Counted from the first letter of the stretch, positions 10,654-20,033 are shown. The stretch: 64,000 nucleotides of DNA from Gracilimonas halophila (GCF_042684365.1 NZ_JBHULI010000024.1:372001-436000); one strand, 5' to 3'. Program-made: numbers and translations. The notes: generated from the sequence alone by a model not told the origin.

Positions 10654-11728
10654 ACATTTCGATCGATACATATTCTTTCGTCTCGCCGGCATTACATCTG
10701 TAGTGCTATTAATGTTGATCTTCATCTTCATTATGATCGATTTTTCGGAAAACAGCGACAATTTTGCTGACCATGGAGCTGAAATGTCTGAGATAATTAA
10801 CAACTATTATCTCAATTTTATACCTGAGATGATTCGCCTTGTACTTCCTGTTGCTGTATTTGTAGCGTGTCTTTTTTTAACCGGACAGCTGTCAGACAGA
10901 TTAGAGATCACCGCACTGAAAGCAGCAGGAGTAAGTCTGTATCGCCTAATAGTACCGTATATGGTTTTTTCTGTAATATGTGCTTTAAGTATCAGCCTGC
11001 TTGATGCATTTGTAATACCAAGGTCCAATGCTGAACGCATCGATTTTGAGGAAAGGTATCTGCAAAATAAGACCGAACGCATTGATCAAAGTGATATCTA
11101 TCGACAGCCTTCTCCAAATACTAAATTACAAGTGAACTATTTTGATAAAAAGCAGCAAATAGCCTACCGAATACGCATTATTGAGTTTAGCAATGAGAAG
11201 ATCACTCGTACCACTACAGCCACTAGAATGGCTTGGGTTGATTCAACACAAAGCTGGAGGTTAGAAAATCTCACTGAACTTGTCTTTACAGATAAAGGAT
11301 ATCAACAAAACAGGATCTCACGAAGAGATACTGTTCTTAACACCCTGCCAAGGGATCTTGCCAGAACAACCTCTGACATCTATCAGCTCACCTATCCGGA
11401 AGCTATTGATTACATAGCTTCTATTGAGCGAAGCGGTGCCGGAGGTATTGAGATCCCGAAAGTCCAGTTCTTTGGACGGCTGGCCTACCCTTTTTCTATA
11501 ATTGTGGTAAATATTGTGGGCTTTGCATTTGCCAGCGTCAGAAGACGCGGAGGAAAAGGTGCATACCTTGCAGCCGGACTAACCATCAGTTTTCTTTATC
11601 TCGCTTTCATGAAGATCATTGAACCTTTTGGCTATTATGGTGCACTCTCTCCGGAATTAGCAGCCACCTTGCCCCACATTTTCTTTTTCCTGATAGGGAT
11701 TGGATTACTTATTGAGGCCAAAAAATAA
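10646..11728 (+). CDS. lptG: LptF/LptG-family permease (YjgP/YjgQ), second of pair
   Basis: This is the partner permease of the preceding gene, 360 residues, with the same three-plus-three helix layout around a periplasmic domain. The segment RLVLPVAVFVACLFLTGQLSD after the second helix and the ITALKAAG coupling motif are typical. The start is GTG at 10646, inside the end of the upstream gene (8-base overlap), so translation is coupled and the two proteins probably form the heterodimer LptFG. Which one is strictly LptF and which LptG cannot be settled by sight; I assign by order and length. An inverted repeat follows directly after the stop. Confidence 0.85.
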   Translation: MIKHFDRYIFFRLAGITSVVLLMLIFIFIMIDFSENSDNFADHGAEMSEIINNYYLNFIPEMIRLVLPVAVFVACLFLTGQLSDRLEITALKAAGVSLYRLIVPYMVFSVICALSISLLDAFVIPRSNAERIDFEERYLQNKTERIDQSDIYRQPSPNTKLQVNYFDKKQQIAYRIRIIEFSNEKITRTTTATRMAWVDSTQSWRLENLTELVFTDKGYQQNRISRRDTVLNTLPRDLARTTSDIYQLTYPEAIDYIASIERSGAGGIEIPKVQFFGRLAYPFSIIVVNIVGFAFASVRRRGGKGAYLAAGLTISFLYLAFMKIIEPFGYYGALSPELAATLPHIFFFLIGIGLLIEAKK

Positions 11729-11732
11729 CTTC

Positions 11733-11752
11733 AACATTCAATGTTGAATGTT
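11733..11752. terminator. Perfect inverted repeat after lptG
   Basis: AACATTCAA at 11733-11741 pairs exactly with TTGAATGTT at 11744-11752, leaving a two-base spacer. The hairpin sits 5 bases after the lptG stop and between convergent genes, so it may end transcription from either side, but there is no clear T-run. The AT-rich stem is weak, and it could equally be a protein-binding palindrome. Confidence 0.4.
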
Positions 11753-11767
11753 CAATGTTCGAGATTC

Positions 11768-12085
11768 TCAGGCCTCCGGCTGAGGCCCTCTATACATATG
11801 CATATCTACTTTATCGTTTGAAGAAATAGCACCATGTTCTTTTTCATATCGTGCCACATTATCATTCAAGGCGTTGGCAAGACGTTTAGCATGATCAGGA
11901 GTCAGTATCATTCTTTTCACTACCTTTGCCTTAGGTACTCCAGGCATCACAGCAATGAAATCCAGAATAAATTCTGAAGGTGAATGAGTTATCATCACTA
12001 AATTGGAATAGGTACCGGTAGCCTCTTCTTCTTTTAATTCAATTTCCATTTGTCCGGGGTTCATCGTCTGATCTTTCTTAGCCAT
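11768..12085 (-). CDS. DUF3467 family protein
   Basis: A 105-residue soluble protein that matches the DUF3467 family, small proteins widespread in Bacteroidota and other bacteria with no assigned reaction. The signature parts are YSNLVMITHSPSEFILDFI, the VMPGVPKAKVVKRMILTP segment and the DHAKRLANALNDNVARYE helix. The start ATG is followed by a charged, flexible N terminus. It lies 24 bases downstream of the CBS-like gene on the same strand, so the two may be co-transcribed. No signal peptide or membrane segment is present. Family membership looks solid from the motifs; function is unknown. Confidence 0.8.
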   Translation of the reverse strand: MAKKDQTMNPGQMEIELKEEEATGTYSNLVMITHSPSEFILDFIAVMPGVPKAKVVKRMILTPDHAKRLANALNDNVARYEKEHGAISSNDKVDMHMYRGPQPEA

Positions 12086-12109
12086 AACACTTTGTTTTCA
12101 AAGTTATAA

Positions 12110-13093
12110 TTAATCCAGGAATCCTTGTTCCTTCATCCACTCGTCGTTATATACTTTATGGATGTATCGTGTTCCGCTGTCAGGCATTATGATAACCATT
12201 ATATCATCCTTTCCTAAAGGATTCTCAGATATATACTCAAGCGCCCCTTTTAGAGCGGCTCCACACGACCAACCGATCAATAATCCTTCTTCTCGTGCCA
12301 ATCGGCGAGTGATAAGTGCAGAATCTTTATCATTCACCTGAATCACTTCATCCACATAATCAAAATCGATGGTTCCCGGAATGATATCTTCTCCGATTCC
12401 TTCTGTCAAATATGGCTTTATCTCATTTTTATCAAATTCCCCGGTCTCAAAATATTTTTTATACACAGACCCAAAACTATCCACACCGATCACTTTTATA
12501 TCAGGATTTTGTTCTTTCAGGTATTTACCAACTCCTGAGATAGTTCCTCCTGTTCCCATCCCGGCTACATAATGAGTTACCTTTCCTTCGGTCTGTTCCC
12601 AGATCTCAGGTCCCGTGGTTTCATAATGAGCTTCCAGGTTACTCTTGTTGTCATATTGGTTGGGATAGTATGAATTTTCGATCTCCTCACTTAATCTTTT
12701 TGCAACCGAATAATAGCTGTCAGGATGATCGGCCTCCACATTTGTTGGGCATACGATCACTTCAGCACCCAAGGCCTTGAGCAGATCTACTTTGGTTTTA
12801 CTCTGTTTGTCCGTTGTGGTGAAAATACAATTGTATCCGCGGTTTACAGCTACCAGTGCCAGTCCCATTCCCGTATTTCCGGAAGTTCCCTCTATAATGG
12901 TTCCGCCGGGTTTCAACAATCCCTTTGCCTCTGCATCATCGATCATTTTGATTGCGATCCGATCTTTTATGCTGTGGCCGGGGTTAAAATATTCCACCTT
13001 TGCCAGTAAAGTACCTTCAGAATTACCGTTAACGTGATTCAGCTTAATGAGTGGGGTATTTCCAACCGCCTCAAGTATTGAATTATGATACAT
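12110..13093 (-). CDS. PLP-dependent cystathionine beta-synthase / cysteine synthase-like enzyme
   Basis: A 327-residue fold-type II PLP enzyme of the cysteine synthase family. K43 in HSIKDR is the Schiff-base lysine and GTSGNTG (69-75) is the phosphate/asparagine loop; GTGGTISG is the PLP phosphate-binding glycine loop. The sequence resembles the catalytic core of eukaryotic cystathionine beta-synthase more than bacterial CysK: examples are RGYNCIFTT, KVDLLKALGAEVIVCPTN and the HYETTGPEIWEQ segment. It has no C-terminal CBS regulatory domains. It probably condenses serine or O-acetylserine with homocysteine or sulfide, but the substrate cannot be read from the sequence. No methionine-cycle gene is adjacent; DUF3467 follows in the same direction. 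Confidence 0.8.
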   Translation of the reverse strand: MYHNSILEAVGNTPLIKLNHVNGNSEGTLLAKVEYFNPGHSIKDRIAIKMIDDAEAKGLLKPGGTIIEGTSGNTGMGLALVAVNRGYNCIFTTTDKQSKTKVDLLKALGAEVIVCPTNVEADHPDSYYSVAKRLSEEIENSYYPNQYDNKSNLEAHYETTGPEIWEQTEGKVTHYVAGMGTGGTISGVGKYLKEQNPDIKVIGVDSFGSVYKKYFETGEFDKNEIKPYLTEGIGEDIIPGTIDFDYVDEVIQVNDKDSALITRRLAREEGLLIGWSCGAALKGALEYISENPLGKDDIMVIIMPDSGTRYIHKVYNDEWMKEQGFLD

Positions 13094-13196
13094 GTATATA
13101 GTTATATGATGATTTTTTTTGACAGTCTAAAACTTAAGAAATAATTCGTCGATTGGCTTATGATTATTTTTGGAGAAGATCATTAAATAAAAACTC

Positions 13197-13228
13197 TTTG
13201 TAATCTCGAACTATAATCTCGTATTTTC
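13197..13228 (+). promoter_or_regulatory. Putative promoter of the DUF4290-like gene
   Basis: TTTG at 13197-13200 and TATTTTC at 13222-13228 are separated by 21 bases, close to the Bacteroidota spacing between the -33 and -7 elements. The second box departs from the TAnnTTTG consensus at its last base, so this is a weak call. It would place the transcription start about 20 bases before the ATG at 13255. Confidence 0.3.
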
Positions 13229-13254
13229 AGGAAAAATTTTACCTAATCTCAAAT

Positions 13255-13530
13255 ATGTTCATACACCAACAAAAACCCAAAGACTTTGACTGCGGCTATA
13301 ATCTTGACCTTATGATCGCAGCTCTCCCCCGCATAGAAGACACCGAAAAACGTGTTGGATATGCAAAGCGTGTTGTAGGACTTATCAAGCAAAGCCATCC
13401 TACCTGGGTAGATAAAGATGGAAAAAGCGAAGCCGCATGGGAGCATTTTTTCAAGCTGGCAGAATATGATCCAGACGAATATGGCATTCACAATCCCTAT
13501 TCCTCCGGTGGCAATGACGACGCCGAGTAA
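13255..13530 (+). CDS. DUF4290-like small protein
   Basis: A 91-residue soluble protein. The segment IEDTEKRVGYAKRVVGLI, the tryptophan pair in AAWEHFFKLAEYD, and the closing IHNPY resemble the core of DUF4290, a family of roughly 200-residue proteins restricted to Bacteroidota-like bacteria with no known role. This one would be a short version, keeping only the core, with a flexible acidic tail. The ATG at 13255 is preceded by a promoter-like sequence. It stands alone, with 123 bases before menF, and may be co-transcribed with it. The family link is by eye and could be wrong. Confidence 0.6.
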   Translation: MFIHQQKPKDFDCGYNLDLMIAALPRIEDTEKRVGYAKRVVGLIKQSHPTWVDKDGKSEAAWEHFFKLAEYDPDEYGIHNPYSSGGNDDAE

Positions 13531-13653
13531 CCATTCTTAGTCTTTCTTATCACCCTTGTCAGGGCCCCTCAAAAATGGAACTAAAAATAGTTTAACATTG
13601 CTGTAATAATCTGTACTTTCAATTTATATTGAAAACTAAATGAACAGCAGGTT

Positions 13654-15120
13654 ATGGATTCAAAGAATCCCGTTTTTGATGAAGTGAAGGAGTGCTTCAA
13701 ACAGCAGATATCCGGATTGGCTCTAAATGAGGCTATAGACCTTATTTCTTCGAGCCCTGAAAAAGAGTATGAATACCTCTCTTTTTCTATTCGGATCCCA
13801 TCAACAGATCCGCTGGCAGCCCTGGAACAAAACGGATATAACGAAGGCTTCCAATATTATTGGGAAAAGCCATCCGATGAATTTGCCATTGCTGCTGCAG
13901 GTTCAATAGCACGTATTCAAACAACCGGCCAGGAAAGATTCAGGCAATCCTCTGATCAGGGAAAGGAATTACTCTCTAAAGTATATCATATCTCTAACCT
14001 GAACCATCACCTTGCTTCTGTTCATTTACTTGGCGGTTTTTCCTTTTTTGACCACAACATAGGTAAAGTCTGGAGAGATTTTGGAGCCGGTTCTTTCACC
14101 CTTCCTGAATGGGTGCTTGTAAAAAATGGGAAGCTTACCATTCTTACGATCACAAAAAAGATCCCGGCAGGTAGTCAAAAGGATGTTCTATATGATGATT
14201 TTTTAAATACGCTGGAACACCTTGATTCCATTTGCGATGCCGGCTCCTATAAGGTAGAGGAAAAACAATCATACCGTTCCTCGGTTCGTACACCGGGCAT
14301 CGATTCTGAAGCTTATAACCACTGGATAAACTCTGTTGAAAGTGCAACGGATCTTATCAAAGCCAAAAAGTTTAAAAAGATCGTTTTAGCCCGGGAACTC
14401 AAAGTTGAGCTTCAAACATCGGTTTCTGATACCCGAATTTTAAACTACCTTCGTAACCAATACCCTGATTGCTACTCATTTTTGATCAGTCAGGATGGAG
14501 AGTCCAGTTTTATAGGGAGTACACCGGAACGTCTTGCATCTTTCAGGGAGCGCGAAGTGCTTACAGAAGGTTTGGCGGGAAGTATTTCCCGCGGGAAAAC
14601 TGCTTCTGAAGATGCCGTTTTAGAGTATGAGCTGCTTCACAGCCAAAAAGACCTCAACGAACACGCTTTTGTATTGGATGCGATCGAGGAAAACCTTCAG
14701 CGGTTCTCAGATGTATTTGAGCATCCTGTATCACCCGGTATCAAGAAATTATCAAATGTGCAGCATCTCTATACTCCTGTTCATGCTAAAATTAAGAAAG
14801 GAGTTTCAAGAACAGAGGTTCTTTCCAAGTTACATCCCACCCCTGCGGTTGGCGGTTATCCGAGGGAAGCAGCCATGCCTTATATCAGTAAGCTCGAACA
14901 TTTTGACAGAGGTTGGTACGCTGCTCCGGTTGGATGGATCAATGCACACGGCGAGGGAGAGTTTGTAGTGGCTATTCGCAGCGGATTAATTAAAACTAAT
15001 GAAGTGCGATTTTTCGCAGGATGTGGTATTGTTGAGGACTCAAACCCTCAAAAAGAATGGGATGAAACAAATCTCAAATTCATCCCAATGTTAACCGCGT
15101 TGGAACATGCAAGAAAATGA
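13654..15120 (+). CDS. menF: Isochorismate synthase MenF
   Basis: It converts chorismate to isochorismate, the first committed step of menaquinone synthesis. The 488-residue protein carries the C-terminal chorismate-binding domain in order: FKKIVLARELKVEL, FIGSTPERLASF, TEGLAGSISRG, ELLHSQKDLNEHAFVLDAI, LHPTPAVGGYPREAA and AGCGIVEDSNPQKEW. These are shared by isochorismate, anthranilate and salicylate synthases; the men neighbours fix the assignment. The ATG at 13654 follows an AGCAGG ribosome site. The 3' end overlaps menD by 14 bases, so the operon menF-menD-menH-menB is translationally coupled. Confidence 0.93.
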   Translation: MDSKNPVFDEVKECFKQQISGLALNEAIDLISSSPEKEYEYLSFSIRIPSTDPLAALEQNGYNEGFQYYWEKPSDEFAIAAAGSIARIQTTGQERFRQSSDQGKELLSKVYHISNLNHHLASVHLLGGFSFFDHNIGKVWRDFGAGSFTLPEWVLVKNGKLTILTITKKIPAGSQKDVLYDDFLNTLEHLDSICDAGSYKVEEKQSYRSSVRTPGIDSEAYNHWINSVESATDLIKAKKFKKIVLARELKVELQTSVSDTRILNYLRNQYPDCYSFLISQDGESSFIGSTPERLASFREREVLTEGLAGSISRGKTASEDAVLEYELLHSQKDLNEHAFVLDAIEENLQRFSDVFEHPVSPGIKKLSNVQHLYTPVHAKIKKGVSRTEVLSKLHPTPAVGGYPREAAMPYISKLEHFDRGWYAAPVGWINAHGEGEFVVAIRSGLIKTNEVRFFAGCGIVEDSNPQKEWDETNLKFIPMLTALEHARK

Positions 15121-16819
15121 ACCTCAGAATGTAGCCTTTTACGGGAGCACCCTATTTGTTCGCTCTTTATTTGAAGAAGGTGTACAACACGTAGTAATAT
15201 CACCCGGATCCCGTTCTACCTCCCTCACTTTGGCTTTTTCAGCTCACTCCGGATTTAGCAAGCATATTGGAATTGACGAACGTTCTGCTGCTTTTATGGC
15301 TCTTGGAATGGCGAAATCAAGTGGAATGCCTACCGCTCTGGTATGTACCTCCGGAACAGCATTGGCTAATTACTTCCCGGCTGTAGTTGAAGCTGCCCAA
15401 TCCGGTACTCCTCTCATTATTCTAAGTGCCGACCGACCTTCCCATTATCGTGGACTTGGTTCATCCCAAACCATTGATCAGCTTAAGATATTCGGGAACT
15501 ACCCGGTCTTCTTTCATGAGGCAGGAGAACCTGATGGTAATGAACGAAGCCATAAAAGACTTCGGCTTGCTGCTGCACAGGCTGTTCAAGAAGCTGTTGC
15601 TAAAGGTGGAGTCGCACACATTAATTTTCCATTTTCAAAACCTTTTGAACCGGATAACAAGTTTCTAAAGCACATAGAATTTGAGAATGAGAAACGATCC
15701 CGAAAACCTTCTCCAAAATATGCAAAGGAAATAGGTCCTGTTGAAATGGGAGAAACCTTTTGGTCTGATCTGATCTCAGCAGAAAAACCACTTATTATTG
15801 TAGGGCCCACCACACCTGCTGATCGCTTGGAATTTATTACACCTCTTGCCCGTGCACTGGATGCTCCGATCTTGGCTGAGCCCGGATCTCAGGTTCCAAC
15901 ATCCAGACATACTATACAGGGTTTTGATGGCTTCATGAAGAACCCGGGCAACAGTGAAATGCTAAAGGCAGATCTTATTATGAGATTTGGCCAGCAACCG
16001 GTAAGTAAAGCTGTAAATCAATATCTGGATAGATATAAAGAGGTAATGCAGATCAGCTTCATGAATTCAAATAATTGGATCGACGGAAGCCTTACTTCAC
16101 ACAAACAGGTTACGCTGAATGCTCCGCTTCAGATCCCTGAGGTCACAGGTGCAGCTGATAAAAACTGGTTAAAGAAGTGGAAAAAGATTGAAAAGGAATT
16201 CAAGGTATTTCGTGAAGAAAATCTACACCCATCCACTCCTATCACCGATGGCTACGTTTTTTCAAAGATCACTGAAATACAGCCTAAGAAAGCTTTCACC
16301 ATGCTATCTAATTCATTTCCGGTTAGGGATATGTCCCTTTTTGGCGAGTTTGATGGAAAAGAGATACATGTAAATCGAGGAGCAGCCGGGATCGACGGTA
16401 TCATTTCAACTGCAATCGGGTTGAGTGTTTCCACTGAAAGACCCGGTACTTTGATGATCGGCGATATTGCATTTTTGCATGATACAAATGGACTTTTATT
16501 GGCGAAGGAAGTGAATCAGCCTTTAGTGATCGTTGTGCTCAATAACGGTGGTGGTACTATTTTCAGAATATTGCCTGTTCACAAGATCAAAGATAAATAC
16601 AATACTTACTTTGAGACGCCACAGAAGGCCAAGATCGCAGCGTTGTGCAGGGCTCATAACATCGATCATACTTTAGTTTCGAGACCCGAACAAATTATCC
16701 CTACCTTTGATAAACTCATTGAACGCAAAGGAGTTCATGTTATGGAATGTATTACGGGTGCCGATGAGTCCATGTCACAAAGACAATCACTCTGGAATTA
16801 CAAAATAAATAAGGGTTAA
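15107..16819 (+). CDS. menD: 2-succinyl-5-enolpyruvyl-6-hydroxy-3-cyclohexene-1-carboxylate synthase MenD
   Basis: MenD is the thiamine-diphosphate enzyme that joins 2-oxoglutarate (after decarboxylation) to isochorismate. The 570-residue protein has the normal three-domain layout. The N-terminal region shows SPGSRSTSLTLAF and the cofactor glutamate in GIDERSAAFMALG; the C-terminal region shows VNRGAAGIDGIIS and the ThDP/Mg motif beginning GDIAFLHDTNG and ending NNGGGTIF. It starts within the end of menF (14-base overlap), and its TAA shares a base with the menH ATG. Product feeds directly to MenH. Confidence 0.95.
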   Translation: MQENEPQNVAFYGSTLFVRSLFEEGVQHVVISPGSRSTSLTLAFSAHSGFSKHIGIDERSAAFMALGMAKSSGMPTALVCTSGTALANYFPAVVEAAQSGTPLIILSADRPSHYRGLGSSQTIDQLKIFGNYPVFFHEAGEPDGNERSHKRLRLAAAQAVQEAVAKGGVAHINFPFSKPFEPDNKFLKHIEFENEKRSRKPSPKYAKEIGPVEMGETFWSDLISAEKPLIIVGPTTPADRLEFITPLARALDAPILAEPGSQVPTSRHTIQGFDGFMKNPGNSEMLKADLIMRFGQQPVSKAVNQYLDRYKEVMQISFMNSNNWIDGSLTSHKQVTLNAPLQIPEVTGAADKNWLKKWKKIEKEFKVFREENLHPSTPITDGYVFSKITEIQPKKAFTMLSNSFPVRDMSLFGEFDGKEIHVNRGAAGIDGIISTAIGLSVSTERPGTLMIGDIAFLHDTNGLLLAKEVNQPLVIVVLNNGGGTIFRILPVHKIKDKYNTYFETPQKAKIAALCRAHNIDHTLVSRPEQIIPTFDKLIERKGVHVMECITGADESMSQRQSLWNYKINKG

Positions 16820-17640
16820 TGAACATTCGTGTTCGCGGAATTTCTTATCACTTCGAAGTTCATCAGCAAAATGAAAAGCTCCCTTTCTTGATCTTGCTGC
16901 ACGGCTTCATGGGTTCAGGGAGATCTTTCCGGCATCTCATTCCTCAACTCAAGCAATTCTGTAATCCCGTTACCATCGACATGCTGGGACACGGAGAAAC
17001 AGAAGGTGCTGAACTACATTATCGCTTTTCAACCAATGAACAGGTAGCCGACCTTTCCAAACTCATCGGTGAGCAATTAAGAATTCCCTCTTTCCTGTAT
17101 GGTTATAGTATGGGCGGTAGAATGGCTCTTCAGCTTTCACTTCATCGTCAGGACTTATTCTCGGGAGTGATCCTGGAAAGCAGTACTTTTGGGATTGAAG
17201 GAGAAACTGAACGCCAGGCCAGGCAAGCATTAGATGCGAAAAGATCAGACGATCTGCTGGGCAATTTTGAAGGTTTTCTTGATAACTGGAAAAAAATGCC
17301 TCTTTTTGATACTTCAACGGCTTCCGATCAATTGCTGGATCAGGTTAATGAAATTCAACAACAGCAAAATCCTCTTTGGCTGGCAAACAGTTTACAGGGG
17401 TTTGGAACCGGGACAATGCCCTGTATCAGGCATGGCTTGTCCAAAATTGCAATCCCAGTTGAATTAGTGGTTGGTGGAAAAGATTCAAAATTCATTCACC
17501 TTAATCGGCAAATGGAAAAAGAATTGCAGGATGCCGAACTTCATACTGTTAAAAACGCCGGGCATCGCGTACATTTGGATCAGCCAGAGACCCTTATCTC
17601 GCATCTTAAATCATTCATTAATAAATACAGTATATCATGA
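16819..17640 (+). CDS. menH: MenH-type alpha/beta hydrolase (SHCHC synthase)
   Basis: It is expected to eliminate pyruvate from the MenD product to give SHCHC. The 273-residue protein has an alpha/beta-hydrolase fold with LLHGFMGSGRSF (oxyanion region), the nucleophile S97 in GYSMGGRM, D222 in GGKDSKF and H249 in AGHRVHLD, a complete triad. Length suits MenH. Position between menD and menB, with one-base and four-base overlaps, supports the role; sequence alone would only say alpha/beta hydrolase. Confidence 0.88.
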   Translation: MNIRVRGISYHFEVHQQNEKLPFLILLHGFMGSGRSFRHLIPQLKQFCNPVTIDMLGHGETEGAELHYRFSTNEQVADLSKLIGEQLRIPSFLYGYSMGGRMALQLSLHRQDLFSGVILESSTFGIEGETERQARQALDAKRSDDLLGNFEGFLDNWKKMPLFDTSTASDQLLDQVNEIQQQQNPLWLANSLQGFGTGTMPCIRHGLSKIAIPVELVVGGKDSKFIHLNRQMEKELQDAELHTVKNAGHRVHLDQPETLISHLKSFINKYSIS

Positions 17641-18473
17641 ATTGGGAAACGGTTAAAGACTACGAAGATATCACTTATAAGAAATCAAACGGTGTGGCAA
17701 GGATTGCCTTTAATCGGCCTGAGATAAGAAATGCATTTCGTCCCAAAACTGTGTTTGAGCTTTATGAAGCGTTGTATGACGCCAAAGAAGACAATGATAT
17801 TGGCGTTGTTTTAATTAGCGGAGAAGGGCCTTCACCAAAGGATGGGAAATGGGCATTCTGCTCCGGAGGGGATCAAAACGTGCGCTCTAAAACCGGATAC
17901 AAAGCCGATGATGGGATTGCCCGCTTGAATATTCTGGAGGTTCAGCGACTCATTCGGTTCATGCCGAAAGTGGTGATCGCAGTAGTTCCCGGATGGGCTG
18001 TCGGAGGTGGTCACAGTCTCCATGTAGTATGCGATCTAACCCTTGCCAGTGAAGAACACGCTATTTTCAAACAAACGGATACTGATGTCGCAAGTTTCGA
18101 CGGTGGATTTGGCTCTGCCCTTCTTGCCCGGCAAGTGGGACAAAAACGAGCACGTGAGATCTTCTTTCTGGGTGCCAACTACTCTGCACAGGAAGCTTTC
18201 GAAATAGGAATGGTGAACAAAGTAGTTCCTCATGAGGAGTTGGAAGAAGTAGCCTATGAATGGGCTCAAGAGATATTAACGAAAAGTCCAACCGCCACAA
18301 AGATGGCAAAATTTGCCTTCAATGCCATTGATGATGGCATGGTTGGACAACAAGTATTTGCCGGAGAAGCTACAAGATTAGCTTATATGACAGATGAAGC
18401 CGAAGAAGGTCGCAATGCCTTCCTTGAAAAAAGGAAGCCCAACTGGGACAAATTTGACCGATCTCCTTCTTAA
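17637..18473 (+). CDS. menB: 1,4-dihydroxy-2-naphthoyl-CoA synthase MenB
   Basis: This crotonase-fold enzyme closes the second ring of menaquinone from succinylbenzoyl-CoA. The 278-residue protein contains NRPEIRNAFRPKTVFEL, the oxyanion segment CSGGDQNVRS, VPGWAVGGGHSLHVVCDLTLAS, and SFDGGFGSALLARQVG. The residue aligned with the bicarbonate-binding glycine of the E. coli enzyme is aspartate here (D148 in KQTDTDVAS), as in the mycobacterial enzyme, so it is probably the bicarbonate-independent type. It overlaps menH by four bases (ATGA). The operon seems to end here, 67 bases before the acetyltransferase gene. Confidence 0.95.
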   Translation: MNWETVKDYEDITYKKSNGVARIAFNRPEIRNAFRPKTVFELYEALYDAKEDNDIGVVLISGEGPSPKDGKWAFCSGGDQNVRSKTGYKADDGIARLNILEVQRLIRFMPKVVIAVVPGWAVGGGHSLHVVCDLTLASEEHAIFKQTDTDVASFDGGFGSALLARQVGQKRAREIFFLGANYSAQEAFEIGMVNKVVPHEELEEVAYEWAQEILTKSPTATKMAKFAFNAIDDGMVGQQVFAGEATRLAYMTDEAEEGRNAFLEKRKPNWDKFDRSPS

Positions 18474-18540
18474 TTCGTTGATCGACAAAAGGTGGCTTTT
18501 AAAACTCATTAAACCCAAACAGATTTTTAAGAAATAGATT

Positions 18541-18819
18541 ATGGAAATCCAACACCGATCTACTGAAAGTAAAGGGGAATTTTTCATCGAGAAAGATGGT
18601 AAGCGCATCGCAGAAATGACTTATTCCAAAGCCGGGGAAACAAAGATCATCATTGACCATACTGAGGTTTCTGATGCAGGACGCGGTAAAGGTTATGGTA
18701 AACAATTGGTCAAAAAAGGAGTTGAATTTGCAAGGGAAAATGATCTGAAGATCATGCCGCTTTGTCCTTTTGCAAAAGCTATTATTCATAAAAATCCTGA
18801 GTTCCAGGATGTGCTTTAA
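18541..18819 (+). CDS. Small GNAT-type N-acetyltransferase (YjdJ-like)
   Basis: A 92-residue protein of the compact GNAT subfamily typified by YjdJ/YidJ (PF14542). The acetyl-CoA loop is GRGKGYGKQLVKKGVEFA, preceded by DHTEVSDAGRG and followed by KIMPLCPFAKAIIHKNPEF, the family's C-terminal signature with a conserved cysteine. The acceptor substrate is unknown. It lies 67 bases after menB in the same direction and converges on the ABC permease, whose stop is only 2 bases away. There may be readthrough from the men operon, but no functional link is apparent. Confidence 0.85.
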   Translation: MEIQHRSTESKGEFFIEKDGKRIAEMTYSKAGETKIIIDHTEVSDAGRGKGYGKQLVKKGVEFARENDLKIMPLCPFAKAIIHKNPEFQDVL

Positions 18820-18821
18820 TA

Positions 18822-20033
18822 TTACTCATGCCGGATAGCATCTACCGGAGTCAAATTTGCCGCTTTCCAGGCAGGATAGGTTCCAAATAACATCCCAACC
18901 AGAACAGCCACAATCAAAACCACGAATACAGTTCCAAGACTCAGGGCTGCCTGAAAGCCAAAATCTGTAAAGCGGTTTATGATCTCTACTAAACCAAATA
19001 CGCCTATCACCCCCACTGCCCAGCCAATTATACACCCCACCATTGATATGGTCACAGACTCAGAAATAAACTGCAGTACGATATCTTTTTTACGGGCACC
19101 GGCGGCTTTCCGTATGCCAATTTCCTTGGTCCGCTCTGTTACCGAGATCAGTAAGACATTCATAATACCAATTCCTCCTACCAATACTGAAATTCCCGTA
19201 ATTGCTCCCATAACAAGCTTAAAAACAAGAATTCCCTGGCTTAACTGCTTTACCCTTCCCTCATAGGTAAATATTGAAAAAGCCTCTTTTCCATCCTCAT
19301 AGTTTTCATCAAGCCAATTTTCTAGCGAGCTTTTCATCGATGGAATATCCTCTACTTTCCTGCTTTTGAAAATCATATTAGGTGTATTACTATTCTTTAG
19401 ATTTTTTTGATAGGTACTCAATGGAATTAAAGCTTGTGCTCCCTGGGATTCATCTTGTAGAATTCCAATAACCTCATACGAAGTACCCTCAAAAGAAATG
19501 GACTCACCTATCAATTCTTCGGGATCTTCAGACCACTTTCTTGCGAGCGGTATAGTAAGAACCGTTTTATCAGCGGTATTTTCTATGTCTTCTCTGTCAT
19601 AGTATCGGCCTATTATTTCTGCTTCTGTAAAGTGCGGTATATTATCCAGGGTTGCCTGTATATAGATCGCTATAGAAGAGTCTTTATAGGTTGCCATCTT
19701 CGAACTCTGAGCAATAAGATCTGTATATCCCCATTGATTGAGCTCTTCTTCAACCATCCTGGCTTCTTTTAGTCCAAGTTGATACACTGTATCTCTGGGA
19801 ACACGAACACCGTCAACCAAATCTATGGTTTTTGGTGTGAGGGTCATCATTTGTATGGAAGTGGTCGACTCGATCTGCTCCCTTCCGGTTTGTTCCAAAC
19901 CATCTCCCAAAGCTAAAATGGCAACCAATGAAGCGACTCCAATAATGATTCCCAAGGTTGATAAAAAAGTGTGAAGTGGGTTAGCTTTAATATTTTGCAG
20001 GGCGATGGATACTGATTGAAATATCTGTTGCAT
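18822..20033 (-). CDS. MacB/FtsX-type ABC transporter permease
   Basis: A 403-residue inner-membrane permease of the MacB family. One N-terminal helix (about 20-45, STLGIIIGVASLVAILALG) is followed by a periplasmic MacB core domain (about 50-260) and three C-terminal helices of the FtsX domain (about 275-395). The cytoplasmic ERTKEIGIRKAAGARKKDI loop and the closing PAWKAANLTPVDAIRHE are standard. Such proteins act in lipoprotein release, macrolide or peptide efflux, or mechanotransmission. No ATPase or adaptor gene is adjacent, so it must pair with a subunit encoded elsewhere; the substrate cannot be inferred. Converges with the GNAT gene. Confidence 0.88.
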   Translation of the reverse strand: MQQIFQSVSIALQNIKANPLHTFLSTLGIIIGVASLVAILALGDGLEQTGREQIESTTSIQMMTLTPKTIDLVDGVRVPRDTVYQLGLKEARMVEEELNQWGYTDLIAQSSKMATYKDSSIAIYIQATLDNIPHFTEAEIIGRYYDREDIENTADKTVLTIPLARKWSEDPEELIGESISFEGTSYEVIGILQDESQGAQALIPLSTYQKNLKNSNTPNMIFKSRKVEDIPSMKSSLENWLDENYEDGKEAFSIFTYEGRVKQLSQGILVFKLVMGAITGISVLVGGIGIMNVLLISVTERTKEIGIRKAAGARKKDIVLQFISESVTISMVGCIIGWAVGVIGVFGLVEIINRFTDFGFQAALSLGTVFVVLIVAVLVGMLFGTYPAWKAANLTPVDAIRHE

